64,000 bases of DNA from Mangrovibacterium marinum (lineage in GTDB: Bacteria; Bacteroidota; Bacteroidia; Bacteroidales; Prolixibacteraceae). The stretch lies in assembly GCF_003046625.1 (NCBI RefSeq), contig NZ_QAAD01000006.1, positions 186,001-250,000 on the forward strand. Direction: 5' to 3'. The position numbers were made by a program, and so were the translations under genes. A model generated the notes under the pieces. That model ran no database searches and had not been told where the DNA came from. It saw only the letters and a program-made list of their open reading frames with translations. Positions 43,729 through 52,244 of the stretch are shown here, piece after piece; position 1 is the stretch's first letter, and each line of letters opens with the position of its first letter.

Positions 43729-46700
43729 ATGAAAGAAAAACGCAGTGACAGGAGTTTCTTAACCAACTCCTTCATGAAGCCGACAGCTTTGCTTCTTCGA
43801 TGCTTCTGTCTGGTTTTTGCTTTACTTCTTGTTTTTTCGGGCTTTGCACAAGCTCAAAGACAGATCACCGGGATGGTGTCCGATCAAAAATCGGGTGAGC
43901 CCATCCCCGGAGCAGCAGTTGTGGTGAAAGGAACCACCAACGGAACATCAACCGACTTCGACGGTAAATTCAGCTTGCAGGTGTCCGATGGGCAAACCCT
44001 GCAAATCACCTTTGTTGGCTTTAAACAACAGGAAATCTTAATAGACGGGCAGCAAAGCCTGAACGTTCAGTTGGAGGAGGATGTGGCCTTATTTGACGAG
44101 GTCGTTGTGGTTGGTTACGGTGTTCAAAAGAAAAAGCTGGTAACCGGCGCTACCGTTCAGGTGGATGGCGAAGACCTTCAAAAAAGAAATACCACCAACG
44201 CTTTACAAGCATTGCAAGGACAAACTTCGGGCGTTCAGATTTCTTCTACTTCCGGCCAGCCGGGCGAAGGTTTGAAAGTGGTTGTTCGTGGTCAGGGTAC
44301 CATCGGTAACTCGGGCCCTCTTTATATTGTCGATGGTGTTCAGTCCGGCGATATCTCGTATTTAAACAATGCCGACATCGAAAGTATCGATGTGCTGAAG
44401 GATGCCGCTTCGGCTGCCATCTACGGTTCGCAGGCTGCGAATGGTGTTATTTTGATCACCACCAAAACGGGTAAAAAAGGTACAGCGAAAATCAGCTTCG
44501 ACGCCTATTATGGTTTGCAAAATGTTGCCCGCAAAGTGGATATGCTCAACAGCAAACAGTATGCGGTGATTATGAACGAAGCCGCCATCAACTCGGGCAA
44601 AGCGCCTTATTTTACACAGGCTGAAGTTGACGAGATGGGCGTTGGCACCAACTGGATTGATGAAATGCTTTACGACAATGCTGTAACCCAAAACTATACG
44701 CTGGGAATAACCGGCGGTTCTGATAACTCGGTGTACTCTATGTCGCTTTCATACACCGGTCAGGAAGGTATTGTGGGCGGACCGGATGTGTCGAACTACG
44801 ACCGGTATAATCTGCGCATCAACAGCGAACATAAATTGTACGATGGAATCGTGAAAGTGGGCCAACACCTGACCATGGGTTATATTGAGAAAAACGGCAT
44901 TGGTGTGGGTAACCAATATAATAACAGCTTACGCAGCGCTTTCAACACCAGTCCGTTCCTTCCGATGTACGATGTAAACGGCGACTTCCTGAATAACAAA
45001 GCAGGTGTTGAATACTACGACCAAAGCGGCAACCTGCAGGTGTGGACGCCTTGGTACGAGGGCGAAAGCAACCCCTACGGATCGATGATTCTGAACAACC
45101 AAAGCAAGAATAACAACCAAAAGATTTTCGGGGATGTGTATTTCGAATTGAACCCGATGAAAAACTTGCGCTTCCGCTCCACAGCAGGTTTTGACTACTA
45201 TGTAAGTGAAGGCCGTTCTTATCGTCCGATCTACGAATTGTCAATGTACGCCTTCCGTCTCAATGATGGTGCCAGCCAGGATATGAGTAAGGGTATTGCC
45301 CTGACCTGGGACAACGTGTTGACTTACGATTTCAACCTGAAGGAACATGCGTTTACGGTGATGGCCGGTAACTCAATCTACCAGAATAAAGGTTCGTGGG
45401 TGAGCGTGAGCAACTCCGACCTGGTGACTTCTGATCTGGACCATGCTTATATCGACAACACAACAAACACCGCTTTAACGCTGCTTAGTTACGGTGGCGC
45501 CCCGAACGACGAAGCCATGTTGCTGTCGTATTTCGGTCGTTTGAGCTACAACTACAAGGAACGTTACATGTTGAATGCGACTTTCCGTGCCGACGGTTCT
45601 TCGAAATTTGCCAAAGGGAACCGCTGGGGCTACTTTCCATCGGTGTCTGCCGGTTGGGTGGTTACCAACGAAGCGTTTATGGAAAACTCGGCAAACTTTC
45701 TCGACTTCCTGAAAGTACGTGCCAGCTGGGGACAGGTGGGTAACCAAAGTATTGCAGCCTGGCAGTACCTGGCGCCAATTACGGTTGGCGACGGGTATCG
45801 CGACGGCGATAACAATGTGGTTACCGGTAGTAATTATTATTTCGGTTCCAGCGATTTCGATCCCTCGGGTAATTCAACGGGAGCCTACCCCAATCGCTTG
45901 TCCAATCCGGAGTTGAAGTGGGAAACATCTGAGCAGATCAACATTGGTTTCGACTCGCAACTGCTGGACGGACATCTAAACCTGACCTTCGACTGGTACA
46001 AAAAATCAACGAAAGACTGGCTGATTAAAGCGCCGATCCTGGCTACTGCCGGTGCCGATGCACCCTATATTAACGGTGGTAATGTGGATAACACCGGCCT
46101 TGAGTTGTCGCTGTCGTACCACAACAATATTGGCAAACTGAACTACCGGATCAGCGGTAACGTGGCCAAAAATAAAAACGAAGTCTCTGAAGTGCCAACT
46201 TCCGACGGTATTGTGCACGGCTTGACCAATATGCTTTACGATAATTCGCTCGAATTCTACCATCGCGCTGAAACCGGTTATCCGATTGGTTATTTCTGGG
46301 GATGGCAAACCGATGGTATTTTCCAAAACGAAGACGAAGTTCAGAGCTATGTCAACAACGGGAAAGTTGTTCAGCCCAATGCCAAGCCCGGCGACCTGCG
46401 TTACGTCGATCGTAATAAGGACGGCGTGATTAACGAAACCGACAAAACGGAGGTGGGCGATCCCAATCCCGACTATGTATTTGGCTTCTCGGTAGGTTTC
46501 GATTACGAAGGATTTGATTTGACGATTGATGCCAACGGCGTTGCCGGCAACCAGATTGTGCAGTCGTACCGCAACCAAACCAATGCTTATGCCAATTATA
46601 CCACGGAGATTTTAAGCCGCTGGCATGGCGAAGGAACGTCAAACAAAATTCCCCGGGTCACAGAAACCAATGTGAACTACCAGTTCTCGGATGTTTTTGT

Positions 46701-46950
46701 GAAAGACGGCGACTTCCTGCGCATCAGCAACATTACGCTGGGCTACGACTTTGCCCGGAAGTTGGTGAAAAAAGATTTCATCAGCCAACTGCGCTTGTAT
46801 GCGTCGGTGCAGAATGCCTTCACCTTTACCAAATATAACGGCATGGATCCGGAAATTGGTTACGGTGTGGAGAACGGATCATCGGGCGTTGACCTGGGCT
46901 ATTATCCACGTCCACGGACGATGTTGGTTGGTGTAAATATCAAATTTTAA
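43729..46950 (+). CDS. susC: SusC/RagA-type TonB-linked outer-membrane transporter
   Basis: 1073 residues: signal peptide ending GFAQAQ (about residue 43), CarboxypepD_reg-like domain (about 46-120; ITGMVSDQKSGEPIPGAAVV), TonB plug (about 125-245; VVVGYGVQKKKLVTGA, GPLYIVDGVQ, VLKDAASAAIYGSQAANG), then a barrel ending VGVNIKF. It imports oligosaccharides together with the SusD lid encoded 14 bases downstream. It is first gene of the five-gene locus. Confidence 0.96.
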   Translation: MKEKRSDRSFLTNSFMKPTALLLRCFCLVFALLLVFSGFAQAQRQITGMVSDQKSGEPIPGAAVVVKGTTNGTSTDFDGKFSLQVSDGQTLQITFVGFKQQEILIDGQQSLNVQLEEDVALFDEVVVVGYGVQKKKLVTGATVQVDGEDLQKRNTTNALQALQGQTSGVQISSTSGQPGEGLKVVVRGQGTIGNSGPLYIVDGVQSGDISYLNNADIESIDVLKDAASAAIYGSQAANGVILITTKTGKKGTAKISFDAYYGLQNVARKVDMLNSKQYAVIMNEAAINSGKAPYFTQAEVDEMGVGTNWIDEMLYDNAVTQNYTLGITGGSDNSVYSMSLSYTGQEGIVGGPDVSNYDRYNLRINSEHKLYDGIVKVGQHLTMGYIEKNGIGVGNQYNNSLRSAFNTSPFLPMYDVNGDFLNNKAGVEYYDQSGNLQVWTPWYEGESNPYGSMILNNQSKNNNQKIFGDVYFELNPMKNLRFRSTAGFDYYVSEGRSYRPIYELSMYAFRLNDGASQDMSKGIALTWDNVLTYDFNLKEHAFTVMAGNSIYQNKGSWVSVSNSDLVTSDLDHAYIDNTTNTALTLLSYGGAPNDEAMLLSYFGRLSYNYKERYMLNATFRADGSSKFAKGNRWGYFPSVSAGWVVTNEAFMENSANFLDFLKVRASWGQVGNQSIAAWQYLAPITVGDGYRDGDNNVVTGSNYYFGSSDFDPSGNSTGAYPNRLSNPELKWETSEQINIGFDSQLLDGHLNLTFDWYKKSTKDWLIKAPILATAGADAPYINGGNVDNTGLELSLSYHNNIGKLNYRISGNVAKNKNEVSEVPTSDGIVHGLTNMLYDNSLEFYHRAETGYPIGYFWGWQTDGIFQNEDEVQSYVNNGKVVQPNAKPGDLRYVDRNKDGVINETDKTEVGDPNPDYVFGFSVGFDYEGFDLTIDANGVAGNQIVQSYRNQTNAYANYTTEILSRWHGEGTSNKIPRVTETNVNYQFSDVFVKDGDFLRISNITLGYDFARKLVKKDFISQLRLYASVQNAFTFTKYNGMDPEIGYGVENGSSGVDLGYYPRPRTMLVGVNIKF

Positions 46951-46964
46951 AAACTGAAGGAACA

Positions 46965-48566
46965 ATGAAAAAACGATTAATATATATGCTGGCGCTGTCC
47001 ACTTTGGTATTTAGCGCCTGTTCGGATAGCTTCCTGGATAGTGAGCCGACAACCACACTGACCGACGGAAACTTTTACCGGACAACTGATGACGCCGAAC
47101 TGGCCATTGTTGGCTGTTACGATGGTGTGCAAACAATTTATGACAATGGGATTGCTTTCCCGGTGTTGTCGGAAGTAGCATCGGACAACTGCTTTGGGGG
47201 CACCGGAAATACCGACGGCCTGAACTATCGGGTGCTCGACCAGATGGATCTGCAAGTGTCTCCCGGCGAGGTGAATATGCTGAACGACACCTGGGTAGCC
47301 TATTATAAGTCGATTTACCGCTGTAATGTTTTGTTGCAGAAAATGGACCAGATTGACTGGGAAGGCGATACGGACTATCGCAACAGCATCGAGGCGCAAG
47401 CCCGTTTCCTGCGTGCTTATGCGTATTTTGATATGGTGCGGTTGTGGGAGCGCGTTCCCCTGCTGACCGAACCTTCGGCTGAAAACATTCCGCAAGCACC
47501 GGCTGATTCAACTTACGCCGTGATTGCACGCGATTTGATGTTCGCCGCCGAAAACGGAGCCGAATCGGTTGAGCCGGGCCGCGTGAATAAATGGGCTGCC
47601 AAAGCCTTGCTGGCGCGTGTTTACCTTTATTATACCGGTTACTACGGCCAGTCGGATTTGCTTGGACTGGTATCGCAAACCGAAGCTTTGCAGGGGCTGG
47701 AAGACATTATTGCATCGACCAGCACAACCGGCTACGGCTTGGTTGAAGAGTACAAAAACCTGTGGCCCGCGGCATCGTCTACGCCCAATGTAGCCACCAA
47801 CGAACTGGAAACAACCTATGCCGGAAAAGACAATAAGGAAACCCTCTTTGCCATTAAGTACAACATTACATCCGATTACGATGGAAATACCGATGGTAAC
47901 CATTGGCTGGTGATGTTGGGCTTGCGCAGTCAGTCGTTTTCACCTTACGGAAAAGGCTGGGGCGGCTGCACGGTTTCGCCGGCACTGTACCAGGCTTACG
48001 ACGACGATGATGCCCGCAAAACAGCTTCGGTGATTGCCATTGCCGAGGAAGGTCTGGCATTCGATAATTCGACCCAACGCGAGTACACCGGTTACAGCAA
48101 CAAAAAGTACACACCACTTGCCCTGCCCAACGGGAAAGATGTGGCAGAAGCCAACGGAGCGGCTAACTTCCAGGTAGGCCAGTTTCAGGATTATGTGGTG
48201 ATGCGCTATGCCGACGTGTTGCTGATGGCTGCCGAGCTGGGTAGCGCCAATGCGCAGGACTATTTTGACCAGGTACGCGGACGCGCCGGGCTGATTTCAA
48301 AACCCGTGAGCCAGGCAAACCTGATGGCCGAACGTCGTTTCGAATTTGCCTTCGAAGGTTTGCGCTACTGGGACCTGCTGCGTCAGGGAGTTTCCACGGC
48401 CGCCAGCACCATTGCGGTTTCAACCACCGTGCAGGACGGCGGCGTTGACTTCCAGAAAGTCATCAGTGCGTCAAACATCACGGCTAAACGCGGGCTGATG
48501 GTAATCCCTCAAACGCAGATCAGTTTGTCAAACGGTGTGCTCACCCAAAATGATGGTTGGAACTAA
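46965..48566 (+). CDS. susD: RagB/SusD-family surface glycan-binding lipoprotein
   Basis: 533 residues with lipobox LVFSAC (Cys19) and an acidic export signal right after it (CSDSFLDSEP). SusD features are visible: the N-terminal TTLTDGNFYRTTDDAELA, the TPR-like helices (RFLRAYAYFDMVRLWERVPL) and the C-terminal VMRYADVLLMAAELGS and RRFEFAFEGLRYWDLLRQG. It forms the lid of the SusCD complex and binds the glycan at the cell surface. It is preceded by susC and followed 16 bases later by a glycan-binding lipoprotein gene. Confidence 0.95.
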   Translation: MKKRLIYMLALSTLVFSACSDSFLDSEPTTTLTDGNFYRTTDDAELAIVGCYDGVQTIYDNGIAFPVLSEVASDNCFGGTGNTDGLNYRVLDQMDLQVSPGEVNMLNDTWVAYYKSIYRCNVLLQKMDQIDWEGDTDYRNSIEAQARFLRAYAYFDMVRLWERVPLLTEPSAENIPQAPADSTYAVIARDLMFAAENGAESVEPGRVNKWAAKALLARVYLYYTGYYGQSDLLGLVSQTEALQGLEDIIASTSTTGYGLVEEYKNLWPAASSTPNVATNELETTYAGKDNKETLFAIKYNITSDYDGNTDGNHWLVMLGLRSQSFSPYGKGWGGCTVSPALYQAYDDDDARKTASVIAIAEEGLAFDNSTQREYTGYSNKKYTPLALPNGKDVAEANGAANFQVGQFQDYVVMRYADVLLMAAELGSANAQDYFDQVRGRAGLISKPVSQANLMAERRFEFAFEGLRYWDLLRQGVSTAASTIAVSTTVQDGGVDFQKVISASNITAKRGLMVIPQTQISLSNGVLTQNDGWN

Positions 48567-48582
48567 TCAAAACTAAAATCTT

Positions 48583-50583
48583 ATGAAGACAAGAAATTTC
48601 AAACTATACAGCCTCCTGTTGGGAATGATCCTGGCTATGTTTGCCTGCTCGCCCGACGAGTTCAACCTGGGTTCTGTATTGTCGCAAAGCGATCTGGAAT
48701 ACCGCATTACCCAGGACGCCGACGATCCCAATATGGTGATCCTCGAAAGTCTGACGCCCGGTGTCACCCCGCTGTGGGTCACCCCCATGGGCCGTTCAAC
48801 CCGGGTGAAGGACACCCTGCGCTTCCCCTTTGCGGGCGATTACGAATTTATTTACGGCGTGCAAAGCGCCGGTGGTTTGGTGCAGGCCGAAGCCTTTCCG
48901 TTAAGTATTACAACCAACAACTTCAACTATGTGGATGATCCGCTTTGGACCCTGTTGACTGGTGGTGTGGGCGAAAGCAAAACCTGGTATTTAGACCTGG
49001 ATGCCGAGAAAACCACGCGCTTTTTTGACGGGCCAATCTGGTTTTTTACAGATACCTACGAATGGGACAACTTGCATGCAGCGAACGGCAGCAACTACAT
49101 TGATTCCAAAAATTGGGCAGCAGCCGACGCTATCGTTCCGAACCTGACTGACGGCTCTGCAACTTGGTATTGGACGGCTGATTGGGCCGGCAACCAGTGG
49201 ATGTGCGATGCGGCTGATTTTGGTACAATGACCTTCGATTTAATTAACGGGGCTAATGTGCAGGTCGATCAGCAAGAATATGGACTGGATTTGCAGGTGG
49301 GAAGTTTCGTGTTGGACACGGAAGCACACACCATCAGTTTTTCGGATGCCCTTCCTTTGCACGACTCAAACCGGGATGCCGACATGCAGGCTGCCTCTGA
49401 GTTCCGCGTGTTGTACCTGTCGGAAGACTTTTTGCAAATTTTTGTGCCCGCTCTGGGCGCTTGCTACAACTATATTTCGGAAGATTATCGCGACAATTGG
49501 GTGCCCGAAGATCTTCCCGATCCGGAACCCCCTTACGATGGCGATGCGAATGAGGATTTAACGACATCAGTGAGCACAACCAAAACCTGGAAAATTGATA
49601 TGGATATTCCATACAACTGGCATGGTTTGGATGGCTCTGCATTAAATGAAGTCGCTTCAACTGCGAGTGACGGGGAATTTGCCTTTACAACCTGGGCTCC
49701 TCCTTATGATGAAGCCGCATTTGCTGCAGTTTCGATGAGTTTGACCAAAGAGAGTGACGACGGTGGTACCTATGTAGTTGAGACACTTAATGACTCTTAT
49801 GAGGGAAGCTACACCGTTGACGAAAACAATAATATTGATTTTGGCCAACCCATATCGTTCTTTAGCGGCATCGGTGGTTGGTTAAGCTTTGGCACCACCG
49901 CTGAGAATACGCTGAGGATAATCATTTCAGAAAAGGATGCTTTGGGTAATATCGATGGCATTTGGCTGGGGCAGCGTTCAACTGACAAAGACGAATACCT
50001 ATCCTTGCATCTGACTCCGGTTTCTGGTTCCGCCGAAGTTGACCCCCTTGCCGCCTGGAAAAAGGCATTGGTTGGTAAAACATTCACCCCGGACGTTAAT
50101 TGGTTTGTCGATTGGGTTGGTTTCCCAACAGGGTTTACCGGCGGATGGACTACTGCTTCAACTTTTGGAGATGATTACTCGTCAAATAGTTGGGTTTGGG
50201 ATGCTAATGTGAGAGCTGTGGCAGAAAGTGCAAGCTTATCATTCACCGAAGAAGACGGTACGATTAAGTTGACTTTAACGCAGACCAAAGATGGCGCCCC
50301 ATATACCGCAACCGGGGATGTTGTGATTAATGCCGATGATAATATTCTGAATATCTCGATCCCGCTGGTGGATTATGCCGGAACAACTGCCAGTTGGTTG
50401 CCGACGACGAATCCAAAATCCATAACCGGTGATACGAGTGATTTCTATTTCGTCTCTCATGGTGGAAATAATCTCGCGAACATCGACACAGAGGGATTCT
50501 GGTTGGGGGTTATCGCGAACTCGACTGCTGCCGGAGATGATAAAGATGAGGTTGTGATCTATCACTACGTGTTGAATCAATAG
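48583..50583 (+). CDS. Putative surface glycan-binding lipoprotein (SusE/F position)
   Basis: 666 residues with lipobox MFAC (Cys22) and acidic export residues after it (CSPDEF). After an N-terminal PKD/Ig-like strand region (about 30-110), three modules each open with a comparable phrase: ESKTWYLDLDAE (about 145), TTKTWKIDMDIP (about 335) and ALVGKTFTPDVNW (about 495). Each runs for about 160 residues rich in Trp, Tyr, Gly and Asp, as expected for carbohydrate-binding sandwiches. No catalytic motif was seen. The place after SusD is that of SusE/SusF or SGBP-B proteins, so capture of the same glycan is inferred. Confidence 0.7.
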   Translation: MKTRNFKLYSLLLGMILAMFACSPDEFNLGSVLSQSDLEYRITQDADDPNMVILESLTPGVTPLWVTPMGRSTRVKDTLRFPFAGDYEFIYGVQSAGGLVQAEAFPLSITTNNFNYVDDPLWTLLTGGVGESKTWYLDLDAEKTTRFFDGPIWFFTDTYEWDNLHAANGSNYIDSKNWAAADAIVPNLTDGSATWYWTADWAGNQWMCDAADFGTMTFDLINGANVQVDQQEYGLDLQVGSFVLDTEAHTISFSDALPLHDSNRDADMQAASEFRVLYLSEDFLQIFVPALGACYNYISEDYRDNWVPEDLPDPEPPYDGDANEDLTTSVSTTKTWKIDMDIPYNWHGLDGSALNEVASTASDGEFAFTTWAPPYDEAAFAAVSMSLTKESDDGGTYVVETLNDSYEGSYTVDENNNIDFGQPISFFSGIGGWLSFGTTAENTLRIIISEKDALGNIDGIWLGQRSTDKDEYLSLHLTPVSGSAEVDPLAAWKKALVGKTFTPDVNWFVDWVGFPTGFTGGWTTASTFGDDYSSNSWVWDANVRAVAESASLSFTEEDGTIKLTLTQTKDGAPYTATGDVVINADDNILNISIPLVDYAGTTASWLPTTNPKSITGDTSDFYFVSHGGNNLANIDTEGFWLGVIANSTAAGDDKDEVVIYHYVLNQ

Positions 50584-50600
50584 TAAAAGGAGAATAAAAA

Positions 50601-50630
50601 TTCCCCGGATATCTTCCGGTATCCGGGGAA
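50601..50630 (+). promoter_or_regulatory. Intercistronic hairpin between glycan-binding and GH5 genes
   Basis: TTCCCCGGATA (50601-50611) pairs perfectly with TATCCGGGGAA (50620-50630) around an 8-base loop, with no T run after it. Lying in the 120-base gap inside the locus, it may protect or process the mRNA and reduce downstream expression, with full termination less likely. Confidence 0.65.
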
Positions 50631-50703
50631 TCCCAAAAATACGGGGCTATTGCTCCGCTTGCCCGAATTAACCTGAACCAAAAACAACAATTTAGAATAG
50701 CTG

Positions 50704-52200
50704 ATGAATAATTTAAAAAGATGGCTTTGTATGCTGCTCATGGTGTGGGCAGTGACAGGATGCAGTGATTCCGACGACGAAATAATAATTGACGAACCCG
50801 AGCCAACGCTGGCGGCGGGTACAACAAGCTTCAGCTTTACCGCTGACGGCGGAACCGTCAGTTTCGAGATTAGCAGTAATACCACCTGGCGCATCAATTT
50901 CGAATCGACTGGCTGGTGTAAACCGTCCATTCAAACAACAACCGGCAATGCCACGGTGCGCCTCATGGCCGACGAAAACCCGACCGCCGAGGAGCGGAGC
51001 CTGAGCCTGAGCATTACCGCCGACGGGGTGGAAACCATCAACCTGCAATGTACGCAGGCCGCCAAAGAGCTTGAGCCAACCGAGCCGGAAAAAGAAGAAT
51101 ATATTGAACCCGACAACAGCAATATGAGCAGTTTAAGCGCCCTGGATTTTGCTGCTCTGATGGGGCAGGGATGGAACCTGGGCAACTCGCTCGAATCGAT
51201 TGTTGCCAACGGCGAAGAGCTAAGCGGCAACGAAACCTCCTGGGGTAATGAGGTGGTGAGCAAAACCCTGATTGATGCGGTGAAAGCGGCCGGCTTCAAT
51301 ACCATCCGGATTCCCGTTTCGTGGTCGCACAAACTGGACGACCAGGAAAGCTACAAAATTAGCTGGGCCTGGAAACAACGGGTTGAAGAAGTGGTGAACT
51401 ATGCCCTGGACAACGACATGTACGTCATGATTAACGTGCATTGGGATGGCGGATGGGCGGATCATCCCGATAATGAACATCAGGAAGCCATCAATACCAA
51501 GCTGGCAGCCTTGTGGAAGCAAATCGCCATTTATTTCCGCGACTACGACGATCACCTGTTGTTTGCCGGAACCAACGAAGTGCACGAGGAAGGATACTAC
51601 GGAACCCCTTCGGCCGAAAACCTGGAAGTTCAAAATTCATTCAACCAGACTTTTGTCGACGTGGTGCGCGCAACAGGCGGGCGCAATGCCTACCGGTTCC
51701 TGGTTATCCAGTCGTATAATACCAACATCGACCTGGCGGTGAGCGATCTGACGCTTCCAACCGATGAAACGCCCGACCGCCTGATGGCCGAAGTTCATTT
51801 CTACGACCCGTACGATTTTGCGCTGCAGGAGAGTGGCAGCTATAAAACACAGTGGGGCAACGGTTATACCGATGTGTCTGATTGGGGACAGGAAGCCTGG
51901 GTGGACGAAGCTTTTGGCAAGATGAAAACCAATTTTGTCGATCAGGGAACGCCGGTGATCCTGGGTGAATACGGCGCTATCCTGCGCTCCGGTTTAACCA
52001 GCGGCCTGGATGAGCATATTGCTGCCCGCAACTATTACCTGAACTATGTCACCCGGGCTGCAATCGAAAACGGCATGATTCCTTGTTATTGGGACAACGG
52101 ACCGACCGGCAACAACTCCATGGGCTTGTTCAACCGGTCAACCGGCGAAGTGGTACACCAGGATGCGCTCGACGCGATTATTGGTACCGCCGAAAATTGA
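50704..52200 (+). CDS. GH5 endoglucanase/xyloglucanase with BACON domain, lipoprotein
   Basis: 498 residues: lipobox AVTGC (Cys20) with acidic tail SDSDDE, a BACON domain (about 38-120; FTADGGTVSFEISSNTTW, LSITADGVET), then a GH5 barrel (about 145-490). The acid/base is Glu292 (FAGTNEVHEEG) and the nucleophile Glu422 (ILGEYGAI). The LMGQGWNLGNSLE opening and GEYG site fit subfamily 4, which includes xyloglucan-cleaving enzymes such as BoGH5A. It would cut the polymer at the cell surface, with the BACON domain as a spacer. GH5 is certain; subfamily and substrate are inferred. Confidence 0.9.
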   Translation: MNNLKRWLCMLLMVWAVTGCSDSDDEIIIDEPEPTLAAGTTSFSFTADGGTVSFEISSNTTWRINFESTGWCKPSIQTTTGNATVRLMADENPTAEERSLSLSITADGVETINLQCTQAAKELEPTEPEKEEYIEPDNSNMSSLSALDFAALMGQGWNLGNSLESIVANGEELSGNETSWGNEVVSKTLIDAVKAAGFNTIRIPVSWSHKLDDQESYKISWAWKQRVEEVVNYALDNDMYVMINVHWDGGWADHPDNEHQEAINTKLAALWKQIAIYFRDYDDHLLFAGTNEVHEEGYYGTPSAENLEVQNSFNQTFVDVVRATGGRNAYRFLVIQSYNTNIDLAVSDLTLPTDETPDRLMAEVHFYDPYDFALQESGSYKTQWGNGYTDVSDWGQEAWVDEAFGKMKTNFVDQGTPVILGEYGAILRSGLTSGLDEHIAARNYYLNYVTRAAIENGMIPCYWDNGPTGNNSMGLFNRSTGEVVHQDALDAIIGTAEN

Positions 52201-52244
52201 TAGAAACATGACCGCTTTATTGTGCAGAAATAAACCGAAAGAAT

